Positions 1 to 10,297 are shown, counted from the stretch's first letter. The stretch: DNA of 64,000 nucleotides from Hyposmocoma kahamanoa (GCF_003589595.1 NW_020653770.1:4292322-4356321); one strand, 5' to 3'. Numbers and translations: made by a program. Notes: generated by a model from the letters alone, not told the origin.

Positions 1-410
1 CGTAACTTGCAATAATAAGTGTTGATGGTAATGAACTTTCAGCGATATGCCAACAACCAAATGCACATCTTCGACCAATCAATATCAAGATATTGTAGTG
101 CATCAAAATAAGAATGTGTGAGTGTTGGCGACATGGGTTCTGATAGTAATCGAGGCTTACGCTCTTCCATTGTTTTTTTTCTTCCGCGGTCCTCACTACC
201 ACACAAAAAAAATTGCAGTTAATTAGAAACGTAGCGAATGAAATTGGATAGCCATTTGTTTTTATAGACTACTCCATCTTTTAGAATTTACTTTATGATT
301 TAAGGATTTTTATAAAATCTGTGCGTAAAGAACTTACTTGTTACAATTCTAAGTGCTATCGAGACTACATTTTTAACACTTAGGAATTTGAATTTAAACT
401 TTGAAAGTTT
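1..410. other. No gene seen; one segment shared with 41069-41142
   Basis: AT-rich sequence without a supported gene. Bases 121-192 resemble 41069-41142 in inverted orientation (shared parts include cgattactat and tgtcgccaa), so this edge probably holds part of a dispersed repeat. Confidence 0.4.
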
Positions 411-837
411 TCACATTCCGTCACTTTGAATTGTCGCGGGGTAAACGTAAAAATTATTCCTATGCATTTTATTGTGGATTTTTTTTATACAAATGTAAGT
501 GCGTATTTGACCTCCGTCTCTCCTGATGGATAGTGACGATGAGGTCGACGATGGAGCATGCACACCTAAATAATGCCTATTTACTCTCGCCTTGAAAAGG
601 TCCAAGATATAACGTTCAGGGAACAAGTCTGCAGGCAAGGAATTCCACTCCATAGCCGTTCGCCACATAAATGTGGAAGCGTAACGCTTCGTGCGAATCT
701 TTGGAATATCCACAACATAGACGTGCAACCCAAACGTACGTCTACTCCCCTGATGATGGAAAGGGGAAGGCGGAATCAAATTATGCAATTCCATCGCACA
801 CTCTCCGTGATATATCATGTACAATACCGATAAGCAG
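411..837 (-). mobile_element. Jockey-like LINE, reverse transcriptase C-terminus (copy L-A1, part 2)
   Basis: On the minus strand this reads the end of a non-LTR reverse transcriptase: CLSVLYMIYHGECAMELHN, LIPPSPFHHQGSRR, WRTAMEWNSLPADLFPERY, FKARVNRHYLG. The combination YHGEC...FHH...RTA..WNSLP..F.....FK..VNR is typical of insect jockey/CR1-type elements. The upstream part continues at 1504-1660 because a younger LINE sits in between. The 5' portion of the element is absent. Confidence 0.85.
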
Positions 838-850
838 GCATGTTCACGTC
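838..850. repeat. Target-site duplication, left copy (13 bp)
   Basis: gcatgttcacgtc here and at 1491-1503 is identical and brackets the R1-type insertion. Confidence 0.9.
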
Positions 851-1248
851 ATGGACCACTGTCGTACCACCTTGTGCAGGTGCTGACCGGGCACGGCTGC
901 TTCGGTCACTACCTGCACAAGGTGGCGAGGAGGGAACCGTCCCCGTCGTGCCACGAGTGCGGCGCTGCGGATGACACCGCGCAGCACACCCTAGAGTGTA
1001 GCCGGTGGGATGAGCAGCGCCGCACTCTGACGGGGACTGTAGGGCAGGACCTCTCGCTGCCGAGCGTGGTTGCCGCCATGCTCGATAGCGAGGAGTCCTG
1101 GGAGGCGGTGGCCTCCTTTTGCGCAGAGGTTATGTCGCAAAAGGAGGCCGCGGAGCGAGTGCGCCAGGACGCGGCGGACGCGCACCCGCTCCGGCGCAGA
1201 CGTACGGGGAGAAGGCGAAGGCAGTTCGCTGCTCGCCTGATCCCCTAG
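851..1248 (+). CDS. R1-clade LINE ORF2 C-terminus with CCHC finger (partial)
   Basis: The frame encodes about 131 residues: LTGHGCFGHYLHKVARRE, then the finger CHECGAADDTAQHTLEC, then RWDEQR, an acidic stretch, and a basic tail (RRRRTGRRRR). The TGHG.F..YL motif followed by C-x2-C-x8-H-x3-C is the C-terminal signature of R1-clade retrotransposons, whose fingers contribute to nucleic-acid binding. The true start is lost by 5' truncation; an apparent upstream Met lies in host DNA. Confidence 0.85.
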
Positions 1249-1490
1249 TGAGACCAGCGGGCTCTGGACAGGGACTCCGGAGCCTGCATTGCACGGCCTC
1301 ACTCGTCTGGGGGGCGGGTCGGAGGACAACCGACTCGCCCCTCCGTTGGCGCGGGAGCCCTGGCGTAAGCTAGGGAGGTTTTAGTGGGGTAGGCACTCCA
1401 GTCTGGAGGGAGAGTCCCCACATAACCCCTGAGTCTCCCTGAGCTCAGGGGTATCCATAAAGATTTCCCCCCGAAAAAAAAAAAAAGAAC
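851..1490 (+). mobile_element. 5'-truncated R1-clade LINE insertion
   Basis: A GC-rich 640-bp block in AT-rich surroundings. It begins abruptly in a reverse-transcriptase C-terminal frame, continues through a stop at 1246-1248 and a 3' untranslated region, and ends in a poly-A run at about 1473-1486. A perfect 13-bp target-site duplication flanks it. The intact frame, clean tail and perfect duplication indicate a recent insertion relative to the decayed host LINE. Confidence 0.92.
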
Positions 1491-1503
1491 GCATGTTCAC
1501 GTC
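1491..1503. repeat. Target-site duplication, right copy (13 bp)
   Basis: Identical to 838-850 and placed directly after the poly-A tail of the inserted LINE. Confidence 0.9.
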
Positions 1504-1660
1504 GGTGTTCAAGGCTCGGCAGTTTCGCCTCTACTAATTCCGCGTCAAGCCTCTTAGCACGCTTGTCAATTGAATCCAAGCAGTACTCTACATATGCACG
1601 TCCGGCCTTGTGCTTGATAAAGCTGAACTGTCCCGAATAAAAGTAACGTTTTAGTTCAAG
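1504..1660 (-). mobile_element. Jockey-like LINE reverse transcriptase (copy L-A1, part 1)
   Basis: The minus strand reads AGRAYVEYCLDSIDKRAKRL, then LVEAKLPSLEH, which leads into 411-837 once the nested LINE is removed. Compared with copy L-A2 (CRLWDGSAKYQLTNLDFIDK) a short stretch between EYC and LDSID is deleted. Confidence 0.8.
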
Positions 1661-1828
1661 ATTAGTGTTTATATAACACTAATGGCTTGCTTGAATACAA
1701 TTTAGTTGGAAATCAAGACGTTAGAACAAGTGTTTCTAAAAAACCATGAACGCTTTCAGATAATGTCAGCTATTGTCACTGAACTGACCTTCAGATTTCT
1801 TGGCAAAAGTGGAGAGAAATGCGAACAA

Positions 1829-1918
1829 GAGTGACATGTGCCTGTAAATTTCTCCATCACCCTTAACCCTTCAAAACCGGAACGCATTAATGATCACAGT
1901 ATTGCTTGGCGGCAATAA
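1829..1918 (-). repeat. Family C retroposon fragment
   Basis: Family C consensus runs from agcagtagagctcc to cttgatattataaaa, about 330 bp. This is an inner part: acatgtgcctgta, ccttcaaaaccgga and attgcttggcggc. Confidence 0.8.
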
Positions 1919-2330
1919 TAGACTAAAAATGAAAGAAATGGCCCCAATGTACTACATACGTTGTCGTGTAGGTATAGAATAGTCATACATTCAAATGTAA
2001 ATATTTTTAAGAGTTTTAAATGTATGTTTTGACATTCTTATGTATGTACGTCTGTCTTGTGAAACTATTATGCTCTTTGTATTACTTAAATTCTGATCAT
2101 ACAAACCACTTTTGTTGTACAATGCTTGGAAATTCGTGTAATTACTTTTAATTGACGTTACCATGCAAATCAATGAAACAGCTGATTCAAGTTTGTACGA
2201 GAAGGAATACTCATTATTGGTATAATGACTATTTCGATTATAAGAATATTATTTAGTTATTTAATGAGATGTGACTCACTCAATTGTAGCCTTGATATAA
2301 TAAAAGCTACATGTGATAATATGTCAGAAA
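1919..2330. other. No gene seen
   Basis: AT-rich, only short open frames without recognisable motifs. Confidence 0.5.
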
Positions 2331-2988
2331 AACCAAATTTAAAAAAGAAGGAGGTTCTTAATTTTACTGTATTGTTTTTATGTATGTTACGCCCTTAGAA
2401 TAATAACGCATAGAAACCTAGCCCGCACACGCTAAGTGAGGCAAATTGAAGCGCTCCCAAAGGGCCTACACGAGCGGGCGGGCCGTCAGTGCTCAAGGTC
2501 AACTTGCAACGCGAACAGATCAAGAATTTTAGCTAAAAATGAGTGTAAAAATACGTCAAACAAACATAAAATAGATACTAACAGCACATTCCACAAGGAA
2601 GTAACGCGTTTCAACTTGTATTTTTATATAAATATTCACTAAAACCGAAAATTAATTTCGTTGCAACAAGACACGAAAATGCCTACATGAATTTGATTTT
2701 TGCCTCACTTGTGATAGTTCGTTTGATATGAAACTATCATTCTATGCGTTATTATTCTAAGGTTACGCCATCACTCTGGCATTTGTGAAACGATTTTGAT
2801 GATTTTTTTTTATTGGAAAGAGGGTACCTCATTATTCATCTTATTTAAATTTGAAGAAAATATTCCACCTCTATTGGTGACAAACTAGGGGCTGAATCCG
2901 GTTTCAGGCACTTTCCGGTAACCGGATTTCAATAAAACTTGGCAAATAGATGTAATTCCACGACCTTTTGAGGTCGGTATTTTTTAAA
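2331..2988 (+). repeat. Family A repeat, split by a MITE
   Basis: Family A starts aaccgacttcaaaaaagg and ends in ccgacctc followed by T/A runs. This copy occupies 2331-2393 and 2762-2988. It is of the short type, with gtgacaaactaggggctgaa rather than the long internal block of the 4690, 8495, 14501 and 59168 copies. Confidence 0.8.
2394..2761. mobile_element. MITE, 368 bp, 22-bp inverted ends, 8-bp target duplication
   Basis: The ends are exact 22-bp inverted repeats starting cttagaataataacgcata. Matching subterminal blocks follow (agtgaggcaaa near 2435 and its complement near 2699-2709). gttacgcc at 2386-2393 and 2762-2769 is the duplicated target. Eight-base duplications point to hAT-type or P-type transposases. 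No coding frame inside is credible, so it depended on another element. Confidence 0.88.
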
Positions 2989-3537
2989 ATAATAATAATC
3001 GTTTATTTCTCTTTCCAGAAAGTAATAAGATTAGGTACTTGCTAAAAAACTTACGAAACAGAGTTAATATTTTGTGGAAAGCTGGAGCCTAAACTAAATC
3101 AGATATTTATATTTTAGATCTCCAGGCCTTCCAACTCAGATTATGTTATAATTACATCATTATATTCTTTTTTTTTATCTTCTATCATAACCTTATTCTA
3201 ATTGTCATGCAATTTACAGTAAAACTTCGTCAACTATCGCCGTTTTAACATGTCACACAACATTTTTATATATTTTGATAAGGGTTCAAATAGAATTCCT
3301 GATGAATGATGAACGGTGCCGCATTGGACAAGCGAGAAATGCTCTCTTCAGAATGAAGACCCTGCTCTGTAACAGACGTCTTAACATCGGTCTCCGCGCT
3401 CGACGGGCTCATTATTACAATAACAAAATATGATATAATATTAAAAAATGAGGCACATTTTTGACTTATGTGCTTTAGTCCACCGGCCTTAGAATTTTGT
3501 AAGCACGATCTTTAGACCTCCATCTTGAGAAGTTATA
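2989..3537. other. No gene seen
   Basis: AT-rich; a GC-richer patch near 3300-3410 shows no recognisable motif. Confidence 0.45.
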
Positions 3538-3660
3538 TAGCAGCAATGGATCTCCTTGTGCAAGAGTTCCGCTATACCTATTTCTGCTACCAAGCATTAC
3601 TGCTTTTAGAAATATGAGCATTGCTGCGTTCCGGTTTTGAAGGGTAATAGTAATACCGTT
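3538..3660 (+). repeat. Family C fragment, 5' half
   Basis: Starts agcagcaatggatctcc and runs to tgcgttccggttttgaaggg, then stops matching. Confidence 0.8.
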
Positions 3661-4689
3661 TTCGCACTACGTCCGACTCGTATCAGGACCCGTTTCTGAA
3701 CTCTTCGATATTTTAACCGAATCGTGCGATTGTATATTGTTCTCGAATCGACGAGCGCTTTCCGATCTATTCAGAAGATTCCGAGTAAAGGTAGACGTCA
3801 GCAGATCCGCAGCGCACGCATCGGACAGATCGCATCAAACGGCTCTGTTTGTGGCAGTGCGTCCACTGATACACAATCCGTATTACGTCGTCAGCACGTG
3901 CGGTTCGGATCAGTGGACGCTGTTGTATGAACTTCTATACAAAGTATACTAAAATCCGTATAATGATACCTGTGGTACCTTTAAACGTTCAATATCGTTA
4001 TCCAACAGCGTTTACGTATTTCGTCCTTTGTATAGATTTTTAAGATTTTAAAGGCCTAAAATACCTAAAATATAGGAATGCATTGGTCTTGCATTAAAAT
4101 AAATTTATAAAACTGAACAAAATCCAGACTTTATTGAAAATAATTAGAGATATCCATATTACATTCTTGCTTTGTAAACAATAGGACGTTCGGTAGCTTT
4201 CATTCGATAACTGTGTGTTTGGAGCCTTAGACGCCGTTTGTAGCCTTCGGTTCGGTTTCGAATACGACAGTTTCGTTCTATTCGGATATTGTGAATAAAA
4301 ATGATATGAAATCGTATATGTCAATCGACCGACGGCATTGACATTTGATTAAAAAAAAAGTCTTTTATATAAATAATCTCGGGTCCAATCACCCTGATCC
4401 CACTCATAAAATTATCTTTGCGCTTATCATAATATTACATACATCGTATTATTTTATCTCTTATCTTTAGTAAACCTTTATCGTTGGCTGTAGCCATGGA
4501 AACCAACAAATGCCTATCATTTTAGTGCCCGTGTTTAGTATGATTTCCGATTTAACCTATCAGCAAAGTCAAGCGTTCGTTTTGCGTGCAGGTTACGGCG
4601 GTCAATAGCAGTCACCCTCAGTTCGCATATTCTTGTCGCCCAATGGCGTTTTGGCCTAGATCATATTTTTGTCATGAACAAAAGGTTTC
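3661..4689. other. No gene seen; one perfect stem
   Basis: Two small overlapping open frames at 3724-3952 have no recognisable motif. A 12-bp inverted pair gcgtccactgat (3859-3870) / atcagtggacgc (3909-3920) lies in the GC-richer patch, suggesting a decayed palindromic element. Confidence 0.45.
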
Positions 4690-5148
4690 ACAATAATCTC
4701 AGTACAGGGTATTAAAAAAACCGACCTCAAAAGTACGTGGAATAGTACGTCCATTTGCTAAGTTTTATTGAAATATCCCCTAGTCCGCCACTATACAGGA
4801 CTTGACACTGGAGATAATAAAAATCGGTTCTCACTACTCAAAGTATATTGAGAGAAAAACGCCTTGAATTGGAGAAATAGCAAAATCAACCATTAAAGTA
4901 ATTGCTCCTAAATTAAAGTTAGGCGCTATTTATAAAAATGAATCTTCATGCGTGAACAGCCGCCCTTCAAGGTGGATGATTTTCTTCAAAATGAAATGGG
5001 ACCACTATGAAAGTACCCCCTTTCCAACAAAAAAAGAATCATGAAAATCGGTTCACACATACCGGAGTTATCGCGTAACATACATACAAAAAAAAAGAAC
5101 ATACAGTCGAATTGAGAACCTCCTCCTTTTTCGAAGTCGGTTAAAAAT
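4690..5148 (-). repeat. Family A repeat, long type
   Basis: From ataatctcagtacagggt to gaagtcggttaaa. It contains the long-type block with gcgctatttataaaaatgaa and the short frame MREQPPF, interrupted by a stop after GPL. Confidence 0.85.
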
Positions 5149-5245
5149 GATATGCTTCTGTGCTGTTAAGGACTGCATATCATTATCTCACATAGATAAA
5201 AAACTTAAATTTCATCAGTTTCCACATACGGAAGAAAGGTGTAAA
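5149..5245 (+). pseudogene. THAP-type zinc finger, first exon only (decayed)
   Basis: ATG at 5149 reads MICFCAVKDCISL, then KLKFHQFPHTEER. C-x4-C followed by FHxFP is the start of a THAP (C2CH) DNA-binding domain. This copy runs into another family A repeat where the intron donor stands in the 8979 copy, so the rest of the domain is missing. Confidence 0.55.
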
Positions 5246-5247
5246 GG

Positions 5248-5495
5248 TTTAACAAGTTTTATTGAAATCTATTGACGGACAGTGGATGAAATCCAATAAA
5301 TCTGATTCGCCCCCTTAAATTGTCACCCGAGGTAGATTATTTTCTTCAAATTTTAATGGGACCACTGCTAAAGTAGGTACCCCCTTTGCAACAAAAAAAA
5401 GTCATCGAAATCGATTTACAAGTGTCGAAGTAATCGCGTAACACACACACATAAAAAAATCAGTCGAATTTAGAACCTCCTCCTTTTTCTGGAGC
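5248..5495 (-). repeat. Family A fragment
   Basis: Begins inside the repeat at aagttttattgaaatc and ends acctcctcctttttctgg. Confidence 0.75.
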
Positions 5496-5588
5496 TGCGT
5501 CTAGAGTTAACTTATTTGCTTTTAAAGTTTAAACTGTGGGCTTTGAGAAAAGAAAAATCTTAATAAATAAAAAAACATCTCTCGCCAG

Positions 5589-5870
5589 GACTGGTAGCTG
5601 TAAAGGTACTAACTGCGTGATAAATCTGTAATAGATTTCTCATAGATGGCGCTACGAGTAAAAAGTCGTTGAAAGACCAAGTACAAAGACACGACGCAAG
5701 CACATAGAAAAAATCGTGAGGTCCGTTGGTTCGTTCCGTGGCTTAGTTGGTATAGCGTCTGGCACGGTATGCAAGAAGACGTCGGTTCGAATCCGACTGG
5801 ATCGAAGGAATTTTTTCTGAGTGTTCGATCTTTGTATTAATAATTATAACAAACTAGTGGAGTAATTTCA
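5589..5870 (+). repeat. SINE family S1 (tRNA-related, composite)
   Basis: A tRNA-like core has an A box tggcttagttgg (5739-5750) and a perfect B box ggttcgaatcc (5784-5794). About 140 bp upstream (agatggcgctacga, aaagtcgttgaaagacca) and the tail ttcgatctttgtattaataa are also shared with the copy at 51712. The core does not close into a clean cloverleaf, so it is not a tRNA gene. Confidence 0.85.
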
Positions 5871-6597
5871 CAAAAAATAATTTAATATCAATTCAATACA
5901 AATTTAATAAAAAATAAATCATAACAAACTTTGAATATTGAATAACAAATTAATGCGGCACTGGGAAGCGCACCGTGAGTTTCTAAGATACGAGGTCGTG
6001 CCGTGCGTGGTGATACGTTACGATGTCGTGTCGTGAATTTTTACGTTGCTCGTCGTACATTTTCACGATACAACGTCGTCTCGTGAAACGATGTCGCGTC
6101 GTGCTACGTCGTATCGTGTTTATGTGTAAGAGCCCTATAGTAGTGAGTGGCGACTGAACGATTAAAAGTAAGAATGTCGAAGAAAAGGAAGTAAAGAACG
6201 ATTGAAAATTTAAAAGTAGGTGGCCAGAAAGCAGATAAAAGGGTGATGAAAAGGTGGGACGACGAAGAAAGAGGTCGCATGGTCACACTCTAAGCACTCG
6301 GTAACATGAAATATATGTATACAATCATTATCACATGAGTTCTTCCACATTATCTGAACTATTTTATCTTATCAAGCAGTAAATAAAATGGATTTTCAGA
6401 TAAAGATACGTAGCTATTCAATATTGCTGGGTGTTTCTGGCTATATTATTACCGAAGTCATTTTCTTCGGCCATCCGCAGAGCTCTTGATACACGCTTCT
6501 TTTGCTTCTTCAACTTGCATATCTTTTCACACACGTCCGTTTATTTCTAGAACTCTTGTCCTAGCCTTTGTAAGAATATCCTCAATCTGGTAAAGAC
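5871..6597. other. No gene seen; degenerate GTCGT-rich stretch
   Basis: 5945-6115 holds irregular repeats of the type gatacgatgtcgtgtcgtg. The remainder shows nothing. Confidence 0.5.
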
Positions 6598-7060
6598 GGT
6601 TTTGAAGGGTAAAGGTGCTGGTGAAATTATAGGCACATGGGACTTGTCAAATTATCGACTGTGAACTGGCAACCAGTGCTATCTCAATTTTGACAACTTT
6701 ACAGGATCAAGAAAAAGTCATTTATATAGCATCTGGTTTATTAAACAAAAATACGTAGTGTACATACATACATGTGTAATAAAAATATCTAAAAACTACA
6801 TATTTTTATTTAATAAACCACATGCTATCTAAATGATGCAAACAATTTTTTGCTTCATCCTGTTAACTTGTCAAAATTGAGATAGTACCGATTGCCAGTT
6901 CACAGTCGTTATGTCTCAGGGTGACGGACGCAGTGGCAGTGCCCCTCAGATCTTTGCAATTTAAAGCTCTGTGTGGCACTGTAACTGTTATGGACAGGCA
7001 TGTAGCTTACCAACAGGCGCACGACTTGTTCGTCCCGTCACTTGATTTTACCAACTCCAG
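6598..7060 (+). repeat. Family C copy, split by a fold-back element
   Basis: 6598-6655 (ttttgaagggtaaaggtgct to cttgtcaaattat) continues at 6909-7060 (ttatgtctcagggtgacgg to tcgtcccgtcacttgat). Confidence 0.87.
6656..6908. mobile_element. Fold-back MITE, 253 bp
   Basis: Ends are cgactgtgaactggcaa and its complement; the imperfect arms are about 105 bp each, so nearly the whole element forms a hairpin. ttat at 6652-6655 and 6909-6912 is the target duplication. Removing the element restores family C sequence exactly. Confidence 0.88.
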
Positions 7061-7406
7061 CACGATATCAAGATCATCCCCAAGTCAATTGTTTTTGTTA
7101 GTAAATATCATTCGAATGCAAACTGATTACAAAATTTCTACTTAACAAACGTCATTCAGCACTTGAACAACGGCTGAAGATCATTATTAAGTCCCAATCA
7201 ATCGACCGCAAAGTCTTGATCACTTGAGGTGGTAAATATGAGAGATGCCGATGATTGTAATCTATTGTTACGAGGAAACTTGAAAAGCATCTCGAGATCT
7301 GAGTGGCGTATCAATCGATATGTACTTAATAACAAACTTAAGGACTGTTTGTCAATGTGTGTTTTTGTTTAAATTCCATGACCTATAAACTGTGGTAAGT
7401 AAAGAT
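7061..7406. other. No gene seen
   Basis: No open frame, repeat or RNA signature recognised. Confidence 0.4.
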
Positions 7407-8337
7407 CAGGGGGCCTATACATAAACTTTCAAAAAATAATCTTATTTCAATGTAAGCTTATAGTAAGCTTATTATAATATTACTCATATTCGTACCATGA
7501 CAAACCTGTCAACCAAGTTATTGTATTATTGCTAAAGTGACTGAAAGAACGAATGATTTCCCAATATTGTTTATTCCTTACTAAAAATAGGAAAGAAATA
7601 ACGCTATATGAACTGTACAATGCCATCTCTTTCTTTTTTGATGTTCCGAAGCATCCTATCGTAGTATAATGTTAAAGTAGTTAATATTATTCACATTCAG
7701 AGAATTTTAACTGCCAAAAAAAGAAAAGTATGTAATAATGAAACCTATTAAAATTACGTTGTTTTCAATTAGTTTTTACGCATTTTCACGAAGAAAAATA
7801 AATAAAACAAGCTGAGTCTTGATAGTTACGTTGTGAATTCGGAATTATAGTCTAGTGTCAACTGTTAGTGTCGCCAAGGAGCACATAGATGTCGCTTTCA
7901 TAATTTTACGAAACAAACATTGCGTATTGTTATTTACGAGAAACGATTTCCTATTTTAAATAAAAAAATAAACCTTCCTACCATTAAATAAAAAAGTAAA
8001 CAAAATATTGAAAAGATTTTTGTAAATAAATAAGTTCAACTTAATTTTTAACCATTACAAATCAACATTTAGACAATAAATTCGAAAATAATATTGTTTC
8101 CATTGCATCCATGTAACTATTTTAAGATTACTAAATTTGACATAAGATCAATATTACTTTAATGTTAAAGTCGTGTCGTAGTACGAATTGAGGGAATGAA
8201 TAGTCACAAAGCTGCCAATAAAGTATCATAGTTCTAACATTATAATAAGCTTACTTTAATCATCGCGCGTCATGGTACGAAAAGTCAATGTAAGGTTAAA
8301 ATAATATCGTTTTTAACAGGTTGTGATAGGCCCCCAG
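7407..8337. mobile_element. Nonautonomous element with inverted ends, ~930 bp
   Basis: The ends match as gggggcctat (7409) and ataggccccc (to 8335). Subterminal inverted pairs follow: aagcttattataatatta with its complement near 8236, and cgtaccatgac (7493-7503) with gtcatggtacg near 8269. The interior is AT-rich and noncoding. No target duplication is certain. Confidence 0.65.
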
Positions 8338-8494
8338 TACTGCAGAGGCAGTTTTAAAAAACACCCTAGAAAAGGCGCATTCGCATCAGAACTTAAACTC
8401 TGAGCGGGTATGTATGATGTACGTGCTGCGTCTATCTAGATATCCATTCATGATTGCGGCATTTACGTTAATGTAGTGATTTGATGAGTGGATA

Positions 8495-8978
8495 ATGATA
8501 ATCTCAGTACAGAGTACTAAAAAAACCGACCTCAAAAGTACGTGAAATTACGTCTATTTGCTAAGTTTTATTGAAATATCCCCTAGTTCGCCACTATACT
8601 GGACTTGACACTGGAGACAATGAAAATAGGTTCTCACTACGGCACTACTCAAAGTATATCGAGAGAAAAACGCCTTGAATTGGAGAAATAGCAAAATCAA
8701 CCATTAAAGTAATTGCTCCTAAATTAAAGTTAGGCGCTATTTATAAAAATGAATCTTCATGCGTGAACGCCACTTTTCAAGGTAATTCTTGATAATAATT
8801 TAAGAAAATAATTTTCTTCAATATGAAATGGAACCACTATGGAAGTACCCCCTCTCCAACAAAAAAAGAATCATGAAAATCGGTTCACAAATACCGGAGT
8901 TATCGCGTAACATACATACAAAAAAAAAGAACATACTGTCGAATTGAGAACCTCCCCCTTTTTTGAAGTCGGTTAAAA
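8495..8978 (-). repeat. Family A repeat, long type
   Basis: Nearly the same sequence as 4690-5148, and like that copy it is joined to a THAP exon on its right. The short internal frame is broken here (MREQPPF becomes a frameshift). Confidence 0.85.
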
Positions 8979-9318
8979 ATGATATGCTTCTGTGCTGTTA
9001 AGGACTGCATATCATTATCTCACATAGATAAAAAACTTAAATTTCATCAGTTTCCACATACGGAAGAAAGGTGAGACAAATAATTTTATTTTGTCTGGAG
9101 TTTTAGGTAATGAAATTATATATATTTTTAGAAGCAAAATGGCGAGACTTGTCCCAGTGTATGTTCTTTACACTGCGCTGATATTTCATAGAAATAAAAC
9201 AAATTTTCGCCACGCCAATTTTACGCCTGACAAATTCGTCGACAACAGCGCCGTCGTGGAAAAATACACACGTCTAGACAAGTTTTTTCTTTTCGACTTT
9301 TCCTATTGTTTTGTGTAA
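8979..9318 (+). pseudogene. THAP-type zinc finger fragment in two exons, zinc ligands lost
   Basis: Exon 1 (8979-9070) reads MICFCAVKDCISL and FHQFPHTEE and stops at a gtgaga donor. A 61-bp intron ends in tatatttttag at 9131. Exon 2 (9132-9318) continues in phase with SKMARLVPVYVLYTALIF, then HANFTPDKFVDNSAVVEKYT and a stop. FTPDKF after about 30 residues matches the THAP core, where the family has C-S-x-H-F-T-P; here the Cys and His are Arg and Asn. I read it as a decayed copy of a THAP protein or THAP-bearing transposase. Total length is 92 codons, without the C-terminal part. Confidence 0.5.
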
Positions 9319-9602
9319 ATGATCCCCTGCCTCTCTACGCTCTAAATAGATATTTTTAGAAAGAAAAAAAACCTTTCTCTACTCCTGCACTTTAATCTGT
9401 CAATTATAATTTCATAAAACATATCACAAAGGCGCCCTTTTTAGTTCTGAATCAAAATTATATCGTCTATGGTACTCGCTACTCAACTGAAAAATTTCTT
9501 TATAGTTTTGTACACAGAGTTTCAAAAATGGAACGTGGCATTTTTGCTATTTAGGACGCTACGCAAATGCTCTACTGCCTCCTGATTGGTTAAATTGGCT
9601 TA
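9319..9602. other. No gene; short shared repeat
   Basis: 9380-9455 resembles 36630-36715 in inverted orientation (shared ttcagaactaaaaag, tgtgatatg). Confidence 0.45.
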
Positions 9603-9819
9603 AGGACTATCTACACACATCAGGGTCGTGCCCGGGACGTGGACGGGGCGTGCTAGTTTGCATGAACTGCTGGCCCGTCCCGGCGCCGGCCCGGACGCGG
9701 ACATGTGTGAACGTACATTCAGTTCATACAAAATATACGCAACGGTATTTTTTTGAGCACCTGACGGAGCACGGTCCGTCCACGTCCCGGGCACGGCCCG
9801 GATTTGTGTAGATAGACCT
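9603..9819. mobile_element. GC-rich palindromic MITE with TTA duplication (PIF/Harbinger-like)
   Basis: Inverted ends of about 45 bp (agg.ctatctacaca, then cgtgcccgggacgtggacgg) enclose 217 bp. tta stands at 9600-9602 and 9820-9822. A 3-bp TTA duplication is usual for PIF/Harbinger transposons. Strongly GC-rich against its surroundings. Confidence 0.82.
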
Positions 9820-10297
9820 TTAGATGCCTTGCAACCGAACCATAAACCTTTATAAAAAAGATTGGTTAAAATATAAGCAGTACTTGGGCACTTCTATTCT
9901 ACTCGTATCTCTTTGGATTTTTGTTTTGTAGCGTTTGTTTGCCTTCGTATGAGTGTGTTGTCATGGATTGTTAACCAGATATACATTAATTATTGATGGT
10001 GTTTCATTATTTGATTTACTCGTCAAAAATGTATTGTATGCAATCATTTACATAATTAGGTCATAAAATCTCATACCTAGGCTTTGCCGGGTGGACCATG
10101 TTTAGTACCATGGTTAGTACTCGACTATAAGAAACCTCATTATGCAACGATTGCATAAAATTCTATTATTTGACTATCACAAAATGACACTAGAGAAGAA
10201 AAAAAAACAGAAAATATAGATTAAAATCATGATCAAAAACATTCACACTTAAGAGACAAATAAAATAATTACAAAACGAAATTACAAACAAAAGTAG
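9820..10297. other. No gene seen
   Basis: AT-rich, no motif recognised. Confidence 0.45.

Noticed and set aside
3724..3952. Pair of ~70-residue frames
   Set aside because: No motif, and a palindromic core suggests repeat rather than gene.
5736..5815. tRNA gene
   Set aside because: A and B boxes are good, but the arms do not pair into a cloverleaf and the block recurs with the same flanks, so it is a SINE.
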